Source: CBIFWW01 sp966186435 (GTDB taxonomy: Bacteria; Pseudomonadota; Gammaproteobacteria; Enterobacterales; Enterobacteriaceae). Taken from it: a DNA stretch of 11,637 nt. The stretch covers positions 1 to 11,637 of the forward strand of contig CBIFWW010000105.1 in assembly GCA_966186435.1 (NCBI GenBank), in the 5' to 3' direction. Below, in pieces: positions 6,798 through 11,637 of the stretch; within the stretch, counting starts at the first letter, position 1; each line of letters opens with the position of its first letter. Below the pieces are notes generated by a model that saw only the letters and a program-made list of their open reading frames with translations, was not told where the DNA came from and did no database searches. The position numbers and the translations under genes are program-made.

Positions 6798-7921
6798 TAT
6801 TTTTCTGCGCCGGTATCGCTGGCGTGGGTTTGCAAATACTTGAGTAACGTGCGTTCTTCTTCACTGTTCAGGCGGTAGTAGGCCGACATGGCTTTAAGCC
6901 CGGCTATCCAACCGTTGGCGTTATAACGATTAGTAGGGGGCGGGGCGTGGCAGCCGCTGCAATTGGCCTGGAGCATCTGCCCGGCATAGCGCCACAGGGG
7001 GGCAATATCAGCCGTGAAGCCCTGCTGATTAGTCCAGGCGGTAACGCTAATTTGTTGCCAGGGCTGGGGGGCATCGGGCGGTTGCTCAGTCGCGAGGGGA
7101 GTGATGTTGCCCATCAGGCTGTCATCCAGCACTGCACTAAATACCCGTTTACCGGGATATTGGGTTAACACCCGGCCCCGGCCATTAACCTCCCGCCAGC
7201 CGGTGATTTTGATCTGCACCTGATCACCGCTACGGGACAGCACTTCAACCTGTGTTGCTGGCATTAACAGGGCTTTACCGGGCGCGGCCCCGGCGCTGGC
7301 TGAGATTGGCTTTTCACCCAGGGTGAACAGGGTGTTAGTCGGCGGTAATTTGGCACTGCTCGTCGTGAGCTTTTCGAAAGCTTCGCGGTAGCCGCTGGTC
7401 AGGTCAGGCTTTTGGTGGGCGATACCTTTATGACAATCAATGCAGTTACTGTCTTTTAAAGCCGCGGCGCTCATTTGCTTGCTGCCTTCGGCTGTTTGCA
7501 GGCTGTGATCCATCGCATCATAGCGGTGGCAGCTTTTGCAGGTAGCTGAATTATTGGCCGTCATCCGCGCCCATTCCCGCTCCGCCAACTCACCGCGCTT
7601 TTTGGCAAACTTCTCCGGGGTATCGATGGTGCCGGTCAGCTCACCCCACAAATCGTTTACTGCGGTTATTTTGCGTGCAAGGGTGGGAACCACGCCGGGC
7701 GGAATATGGCAATCCCGGCATTCGGCCCGCACGCCAGAGGCATTTTTAAAGTGGCTACTCTCCAGGTACTCCTGTTTGACGGTACTCATGGAGTGGCAGG
7801 AGACGCAAAACCCATTGCTACTGGTGTATTCCACGCCGGTCCATCCGGCAATCACGAGGACGAGCGCAGTGGCAGCGCCCAAAATGGCCCACTTCCAGTG
7901 CCGCCAGCGGTGTTGTTTCAT
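6797..7921 (-). CDS. torC: TorC-type pentahaem c-type cytochrome (quinol dehydrogenase)
   Basis: This 374-residue protein (E. coli TorC is 390) is a membrane-anchored NapC/NirT-type cytochrome that takes electrons from menaquinol and gives them to TorA in the periplasm. An uncleaved N-terminal helix covers about residues 10-30 (WAILGAATALVLVIAGWTGV). Four haem sites lie in the NapC-like domain: CVSCH (39-43), CRDCH (68-72), CKSCH (128-132) and CIDCH (160-164). A fifth, CSGCH (321-325), is in the C-terminal domain unique to TorC-type proteins and followed by EERTLLKYLQ. The frame could begin at ATG 7942, adding seven residues, but that codon lacks a ribosome binding site. ATG 7921 has GAGAG six bases upstream, so I prefer it; the choice is moderate. 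The TAA stop is ten bases before torA and overlaps the torA ribosome binding site, which points to a tight operon. It is the first gene of torCAD, divergent from the MocR gene. Confidence 0.93.
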   Translation of the reverse strand: MKQHRWRHWKWAILGAATALVLVIAGWTGVEYTSSNGFCVSCHSMSTVKQEYLESSHFKNASGVRAECRDCHIPPGVVPTLARKITAVNDLWGELTGTIDTPEKFAKKRGELAEREWARMTANNSATCKSCHRYDAMDHSLQTAEGSKQMSAAALKDSNCIDCHKGIAHQKPDLTSGYREAFEKLTTSSAKLPPTNTLFTLGEKPISASAGAAPGKALLMPATQVEVLSRSGDQVQIKITGWREVNGRGRVLTQYPGKRVFSAVLDDSLMGNITPLATEQPPDAPQPWQQISVTAWTNQQGFTADIAPLWRYAGQMLQANCSGCHAPPPTNRYNANGWIAGLKAMSAYYRLNSEEERTLLKYLQTHASDTGAEK

Positions 7922-7964
7922 AATTGGCTCTCGATTATCCATCCCGTTATTGAGGGTAAGCCGA

Positions 7965-7978
7965 CGGCTCTATCAGGA
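7965..7978. promoter_or_regulatory. Direct copy of the putative operator half-site, torC-proximal
   Basis: CGGCTCTATCAGGA (7965-7978) repeats the left half-site at 8020-8032, CGGCCTATCTGGA, in the same orientation with one substitution and one extra base. Their centres are about 54 bases apart, close to five helical turns. It lies about 45-57 bases upstream of the torC start, where a bound regulator could affect torC transcription. Direct-repeat operators are known for MocR regulators such as GabR and PdxR; assignment to this regulator is inference. Confidence 0.45.
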
Positions 7979-8021
7979 ATGGGTACAGTCGCCGGGGGGA
8001 AATGGGGCCAGTACATTTTCG

Positions 8022-8049
8022 GCCTATCTGGATCAATATCAGCATAGGC
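8022..8049. promoter_or_regulatory. 28-bp imperfect palindrome between torC and the MocR gene (putative operator)
   Basis: Half-sites GCCTATCTGGAT (8022-8033) and ATCAGCATAGGC (8038-8049) are inverted repeats matching at 9 of 12 positions, including perfect outer GCCTAT/ATAGGC arms and inner GAT/ATC, separated by CAAT. The arm centres are 22 bases apart, two turns of DNA, as expected for a dimeric regulator on one face. The site is 45 bases upstream of the MocR start and about 100 upstream of torC. It is the clearest regulatory candidate in the 172-base divergent region 7922-8093, where I found no convincing sigma-70 promoter for either gene. Confidence 0.5.
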
Positions 8050-8093
8050 GCTGAGCAGTAGTGTATCTTCAGGCACAACTTCAGGGATGAGCG

Positions 8094-9560
8094 ATGATCG
8101 GATTAACACTGGAAAGGGGCAGTCCTACCCCGTTACAGCTCCAGATTTATCAGTTCTTTTATCTGCGGTTGCGGCGTGGGGATTACCGCAAAGGGCAAAA
8201 GCTGCCATCGATTCGTGCCCTGTCCAGGGAGCTTGGCGTAGCGCGTAATACCGTGATCCAGACCTACGAAAAGCTGGTGGAGTGCGGCATGGTGCAAAAC
8301 CAGCCTGGCCGGGGCTTTTATGTGGTGTATGACCGGCCCCTTGCACCTGTTTGTGATGAGGATGCGCCCAGCCCGGTGGAAGATATTCTGTTTACTCCGC
8401 CGACGGGCACGCCGGGGGATTTATACATTCCTAACGGTGCCGGGCAGCTTTACTGCCGCCTCGGCGTGCCCGATGCCTGTGCCTTCCCCTGGGCGCGCTG
8501 GCGGCGCTGGAACAATCAACCCACGGCGAAAAAGGAGCGGATGCTCACCCGCTATCATCCGCCGGAAGGATTATTGCCATTACGGGAAGAGGTGGCTCGA
8601 TATCTGGCGTTGGCGCGGGGGATCAACTGTAACCCCGCCAATGTGATTATCACTAATGGCATCCAGGAGGGGCTGGCGCTGGCGTGCCAGGTGCTGCTCC
8701 GGGATGAGCACCATCGCCATGTGGTGGCGGAATCTCCCTGCTATTCCGGGGCCTGGTATCTGTTCAAGCTGTATCAGGCCAGGGTTACTCCCGTCCCGGT
8801 AGACAGCCATGGCTTGATTAGCGGGCTGTTGCCTGAGGCGGCCACCCGTTTATGTTATGTCACCCCGGCCCACCAATATCCCCTCGGTAGCATCATGACC
8901 ATGGCGCGGCGGGAAGCATTACTGGCTTGGGCTGAGCGCACCGGGGCTTGGGTGTTTGAAGATGATTATGATGCTTCTTTTAGTTTTGACGATCGGCCGC
9001 TGGCAGCCCTCAGAAGTTTGAAACAAGGTGGCCGGGTGATCTATGCCGGTACCTTTTCTAAAATCCTCGGGCCGGGGATGCGACTCGGCTACCTGGTGGT
9101 GCCGGATTGCTTATTGGCGCTGCTCCAAAATGCCAAGGCATTAATGAATAGCGGCAGCAGTTGGTTGTTGCAGGCGTTTTTGGCAGCGGAGATGAGCAGC
9201 CAGCGGTTTTATACCCATCTGAGTAAGCTGGAACATGAATATAGCCACCGCCAGCGCCGCTTAATGCAGGGGTTACAACCGCTATTCCCCGGGGCTGAAT
9301 TCTGCGGCACCGGTGCCGGGCTACACTTTAGTATTGTGCTGGATAAAAGCCGTGAATGGGTGCAAACCCTGCAACAGTTGGCTCTGCTGCTTGGCGTGCG
9401 TTTCGATACCCTTGCGACGCTGAGTAACGGTTCAGAAAACCCCTGGAATCTTTATCATGGTAAGCAAGTTTTGCTGCTGGGGTATGGTGGCCTAACCCAG
9501 CCAGAAATCGACAGGGTGGTCGATGCTCTGGGCCGGGCGTTGCGCCAGCTTGAGCGGTAA
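8094..9560 (+). CDS. MocR-type regulator: GntR winged helix plus class I aminotransferase domain
   Basis: The 488-residue protein has an N-terminal GntR-type winged helix (about residues 10-80, with LPSIRALSRELGVARNTVIQTYEKL and GRGFYV). A linker leads to a fold-type I aminotransferase-like domain (about 110-485). PLP-site features are VFEDDYD (Asp290, Tyr292) and AGTFSKILGPGMRLGYLV, in which Lys323 is the expected Schiff-base lysine. In such proteins the domain senses PLP or an amine bound as external aldimine rather than catalysing transamination. The pocket region reads DASFSFDDRPL where many members have DSEFRYDGRPL, and HQYPLG where HQFPTG is usual, so ligand preference may differ. ATG 8094 is preceded by AGGGA. 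It is divergent from torC and ends one base before the end of convergent yfbR. By position it is the likely regulator of torCAD and of itself. I cannot assign it to PdxR, GabR, TauR or another named subgroup. Confidence 0.92.
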   Translation: MIGLTLERGSPTPLQLQIYQFFYLRLRRGDYRKGQKLPSIRALSRELGVARNTVIQTYEKLVECGMVQNQPGRGFYVVYDRPLAPVCDEDAPSPVEDILFTPPTGTPGDLYIPNGAGQLYCRLGVPDACAFPWARWRRWNNQPTAKKERMLTRYHPPEGLLPLREEVARYLALARGINCNPANVIITNGIQEGLALACQVLLRDEHHRHVVAESPCYSGAWYLFKLYQARVTPVPVDSHGLISGLLPEAATRLCYVTPAHQYPLGSIMTMARREALLAWAERTGAWVFEDDYDASFSFDDRPLAALRSLKQGGRVIYAGTFSKILGPGMRLGYLVVPDCLLALLQNAKALMNSGSSWLLQAFLAAEMSSQRFYTHLSKLEHEYSHRQRRLMQGLQPLFPGAEFCGTGAGLHFSIVLDKSREWVQTLQQLALLLGVRFDTLATLSNGSENPWNLYHGKQVLLLGYGGLTQPEIDRVVDALGRALRQLER

Positions 9561-9561
9561 A

Positions 9562-10161
9562 CTACAGGGAAGAGTCGGTGCTGATCTCATCCAGCGACAG
9601 GTGGAAGCTGGGGACAAATACCTGCATAAAGTAGTCCATCTCTGGGCTACGGCGTTCGGCTAGTGTCTTTTCGAGTCGGCCTTTAGCCAACCGGAATTCA
9701 TTGTTTCCGGCGGATAACTCCTCCAGGCACTTGAGGTAGGCACACAGGGCGTCGGCCTGTTTGACCATCCGGCGCTCTTCCTCGTTGCTGCTGTTTTCAT
9801 CAATCAGCGGCGCAAAGATATCCCGTAGCTCTTCCGGCACCATTTCCACCAGCTTCTGCTGGGCGATTTTTTCAATGGCTTTGTATTCATGGGCAATCTG
9901 CGAGTTGAAATACTTCACCGGCGTGGGCAAATCACCGGTCAGCACTTCACTGGCATCGTGGTACAGGGCGAGTAGGGCGATACGCTCGGCATTCACTTCA
10001 CCGCCAAATTTACGGTTCTTAATGGCCGCCAGGGCATGGGCAACCATCGCCACTTGCAGGCTGTGCTCGGACACATTTTCGGTGCGTACATTGCGCATCA
10101 GCGGCCAGCGGTTAATCAGTTTTAAACGGGAGAGGTGGGCGAAGAAATGGCTTTGGGTCAT
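9562..10161 (-). CDS. yfbR: 5'-deoxynucleotidase YfbR (HD-domain)
   Basis: The 199-residue protein equals E. coli YfbR in length. It is a cytoplasmic, metal-dependent HD phosphohydrolase that converts deoxyribonucleoside 5'-monophosphates to deoxynucleosides and helps balance dNTP precursors. Residues known from the E. coli enzyme fall at identical positions: Arg18 and Trp19 (substrate selection), metal ligands His33, His68, Asp69 and Asp137, and catalytic Glu72 and Asp77 in LYHDASEVLTGD. The ATG at 10161 has GAGG ten bases upstream. The gene lies downstream of alaA, separated from it by a terminator, so it may depend on readthrough or on a promoter in 10162-10217, where I see no strong match. 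Its TAG stop is one base from the stop of the convergent MocR gene, which replaces yfbS as its convergent neighbour. Confidence 0.97.
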   Translation of the reverse strand: MTQSHFFAHLSRLKLINRWPLMRNVRTENVSEHSLQVAMVAHALAAIKNRKFGGEVNAERIALLALYHDASEVLTGDLPTPVKYFNSQIAHEYKAIEKIAQQKLVEMVPEELRDIFAPLIDENSSNEEERRMVKQADALCAYLKCLEELSAGNNEFRLAKGRLEKTLAERRSPEMDYFMQVFVPSFHLSLDEISTDSSL

Positions 10162-10217
10162 GTTGTTGGTACCTCATACAGCGGATGTTCCAGCGGGGTA
10201 ATAACCTTGAGGGTAGT

Positions 10218-10244
10218 AAAAAAACCGGCCCCTGTGAGGGCCGG
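10218..10244 (-). terminator. Intrinsic terminator after alaA
   Basis: On the minus strand CCGGCCC pairs exactly with GGGCCGG around a six-base loop (arms at 10238-10244 and 10225-10231), and seven T residues follow (10224-10218). It begins seven bases after the alaA stop and should end most alaA transcripts before yfbR. Confidence 0.92.
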
Positions 10245-10251
10245 TGTGAAT

Positions 10252-11466
10252 TTACTGGCGGTAGCCTGAGAGGAAACGGCCAAACTTGGTGATCGCCATG
10301 TCCAGCTCGTCAACCCGGGGCAGGGTGACGATACGCACGTGGTCAGGGTAAGGCCAGTTAAAGGCGCTGCCTTGTACCAACAGCACTTTTTCCTGAAGCA
10401 GGAAATCCAGCACCATCTTCTGGTCGTCGTGGATATTGAACTTTTTCGGATCGATACGCGGGAACATATACAATGCGCCATCGGGCTTCACGCAGCTTAC
10501 GCCAGGGATATCATTAATTAGCTCCCAGGCCCGGTTGCGCTGCTCATACAAGCGGCCGCCAGGGATGATAAATTCACTGATGCTTTGGTAACCACCGAGG
10601 GCGGTTTGGATCGCGTGCTGGGCGGGAACATTGGCGCACAGGCGCATCGACGCCAGCATTTCCAACCCTTCAATATAGCTTTTGGCATGGGCCTTAGGCC
10701 CGTTCAGCACCATCCAACCCTGGCGGAAGCCCGCCACCCGGTAGGTTTTTGATAAACCGTTGAAGGTAACGGTTAGCAAATCCGGTGCTAAAGCGGCGAT
10801 GGAGTGGTGCTTGGCTGCGTCATACAGAATTTTGTCGTAGATTTCATCGGCGTAAATGATCAGATTGTATTGGCGCGCCAGCTCGACCACTTCCATCAGC
10901 AGTTCTTTGGAATAGACCGCCCCGGTAGGGTTGTTCGGGTTGATAATCACAATACCCCGAGTACGTGGGGTAATTTTGGCACGGATGTCATCGAGATCCG
11001 GGAACCAGCCCTGAGACTCGTCACACATATAGTGAACGGCTTTGCCTCCGGAAAGGGACACCGCAGCGGTCCACAGTGGGTAATCTGGGGCCGGAACCAG
11101 CATCTCGTCACCGGTATTAAGCAGTGCCTGCATGGCCTGCACGATCAGTTCAGAAACCCCGTTACCAATATAAATATCTTCAACGGTGACATCGCGCATC
11201 CCACGGGCCTGGTAATGCTGCATGATAGCTTTACGGGCGCTATACAGACCTTTTGAATCACTGTAACCCTGGGCCGTTGACAGATTACGGATCACATCCA
11301 CCAGAATTTCATCGGGGGCGTCGAAACCAAAGGGCGCGGGGTTACCAATATTCAGTTTAAGGACTTTTTGACCTTCTTCTTCAAGGCGCTTGGCTTCTTT
11401 AAGCACAGGCCCGCGAATGTCATAACAGACATTATCAAGTTTGTTGGATTTTTCGATGAGGGACAT
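10252..11466 (-). CDS. alaA: Glutamate-pyruvate (alanine) aminotransferase AlaA
   Basis: The 404-residue product is nearly identical, as I recall it, to E. coli AlaA (formerly YfbQ, 405 residues). It is a PLP-dependent class I aminotransferase that makes L-alanine from pyruvate and glutamate in the cytoplasm and is a main route of alanine synthesis. PLP-site residues visible are NPNNPTG (176-182, with Asn179), ADEIYDK (Asp207, Tyr210) and GLSKTYRVAGFRQGW, where Lys240 forms the internal aldimine. FRIDP-like and FNWPYPDHVRIVTLPRVDEL segments include the C-terminal Arg expected to bind the substrate carboxylate. The ATG at 11466 is preceded by AAAAGG ten bases upstream. The gene is followed by its own terminator and then yfbR, as in the conserved alaA-yfbR order. 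In E. coli alaA responds to Lrp; no such site can be assigned here. Confidence 0.97.
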   Translation of the reverse strand: MSLIEKSNKLDNVCYDIRGPVLKEAKRLEEEGQKVLKLNIGNPAPFGFDAPDEILVDVIRNLSTAQGYSDSKGLYSARKAIMQHYQARGMRDVTVEDIYIGNGVSELIVQAMQALLNTGDEMLVPAPDYPLWTAAVSLSGGKAVHYMCDESQGWFPDLDDIRAKITPRTRGIVIINPNNPTGAVYSKELLMEVVELARQYNLIIYADEIYDKILYDAAKHHSIAALAPDLLTVTFNGLSKTYRVAGFRQGWMVLNGPKAHAKSYIEGLEMLASMRLCANVPAQHAIQTALGGYQSISEFIIPGGRLYEQRNRAWELINDIPGVSCVKPDGALYMFPRIDPKKFNIHDDQKMVLDFLLQEKVLLVQGSAFNWPYPDHVRIVTLPRVDELDMAITKFGRFLSGYRQ

Positions 11467-11495
11467 GGATCGTTAACCTTTTCTGTAATAGCAGC

Positions 11496-11511
11496 CTTCC
11501 TGCCATGGAAG
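11496..11511 (-). promoter_or_regulatory. Short hairpin in the alaA leader
   Basis: CTTCC (11496-11500) and GGAAG (11507-11511) form a 5-bp inverted repeat around TGCCAT, 30 bases upstream of the alaA start. It is small and lacks a T-tract. It may be chance or a minor leader structure. Confidence 0.25.
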
Positions 11512-11553
11512 AACCTTTGGTCAATCTACTCCGCCCTTTGGAAGTTTTGAAGT

Positions 11554-11559
11554 GTTATA
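11554..11559 (-). promoter_or_regulatory. Candidate -10 element for alaA
   Basis: TATAAC on the minus strand matches five of six sigma-70 -10 positions and would give a leader of about 80 bases ahead of alaA. No good -35 hexamer lies 16-18 bases upstream, so the promoter may need an activator. The rest of 11467-11637 holds no coding sequence I can support; in E. coli the next gene would be lrhA. Confidence 0.3.
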
Positions 11560-11637
11560 TTGGGCAGAAGGAGATTAACATTGCTTGTGGATAGTAGGCC
11601 AAACGTAAAAGCGTGCATTTTAACCCATAGTTAAAAG

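Noticed and set aside
6787..6864. Upstream ATG extending torA by 26 residues
   Set aside because: It would overlap the 3' end of torC and place the twin-arginine motif too far from the N-terminus; ATG 6786 has a strong ribosome binding site.
7934..7939. GATAAT on the minus strand as a torC -10 element
   Set aside because: It would start transcription only a few bases before the torC start codon, leaving no room for the ribosome binding site, and no -35 hexamer is in place.
8023..8036. Possible FNR box (CCTAT-CTGG-ATCAA) upstream of torC
   Set aside because: Only one half matches TTGAT-N4-ATCAA; the other half matches two of five bases. The same bases are better explained by the palindrome at 8022-8049.
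7922..8093. TorR boxes (CTGTTCATAT-type decamers) as in the E. coli torC promoter
   Set aside because: No recognisable copy was found on either strand of the divergent region.
3684..9560. A recent genomic island or mobile element
   Set aside because: No integrase, transposase, tRNA target, terminal inverted repeat or duplicated junction sequence was visible at either edge.

Overview
The window looks like chromosomal DNA of a gammaproteobacterium of the order Enterobacterales. The outer genes, in order and orientation, reproduce the ackA-to-lrhA neighbourhood known from Escherichia coli: yfbV-yfbU-yfbT-yfbS run rightward, and yfbR and alaA (yfbQ) run leftward. The predicted proteins match my memory of the E. 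coli ones closely in length and sequence. I cannot name the genus. I saw no rRNA, tRNA, CRISPR array, insertion sequence or integrase.

Layout. Bases 1-63 are the AT-rich leader of yfbV. Bases 64-1782 hold yfbV (small inner-membrane protein), yfbU (conserved, function unknown) and yfbT (HAD sugar phosphatase), closed by a strong intrinsic terminator at 1801-1825. Bases 1866-3698 hold yfbS, a two-RCK-domain transporter of the DASS/SLC13 type. Bases 3684-9560 are the accessory part. A leftward torCAD operon (pentahaem cytochrome, Tat-exported molybdoenzyme, dedicated chaperone) is followed across a 172-bp divergent promoter region by a rightward MocR-type regulator (GntR winged helix fused to an aminotransferase fold). 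Bases 9562-11466 return to the conserved backbone with yfbR (5'-deoxynucleotidase) and alaA (alanine aminotransferase), which ends in its own terminator. The last 171 bases are the alaA upstream region.

How the parts work together. TorC would pass electrons from membrane quinol to periplasmic TorA, which reduces trimethylamine N-oxide or a related N- or S-oxide. TorD protects and matures TorA before Tat export. In E. coli torCAD is controlled by the TorT/TorS/TorR phosphorelay; nothing of that system is visible here. The only adjacent regulator is the MocR protein, and the region between it and torC holds a 28-bp imperfect palindrome plus a further direct copy of one half-site. The four-gene block sits exactly between the convergent 3' ends of yfbS and yfbR, with a 15-bp overlap on one side and one spare base on the other, and no mobile-element remnants. 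The most interesting proposal is a torCAD module governed by a PLP-dependent regulator through that operator; this is inference from context and sequence pattern.
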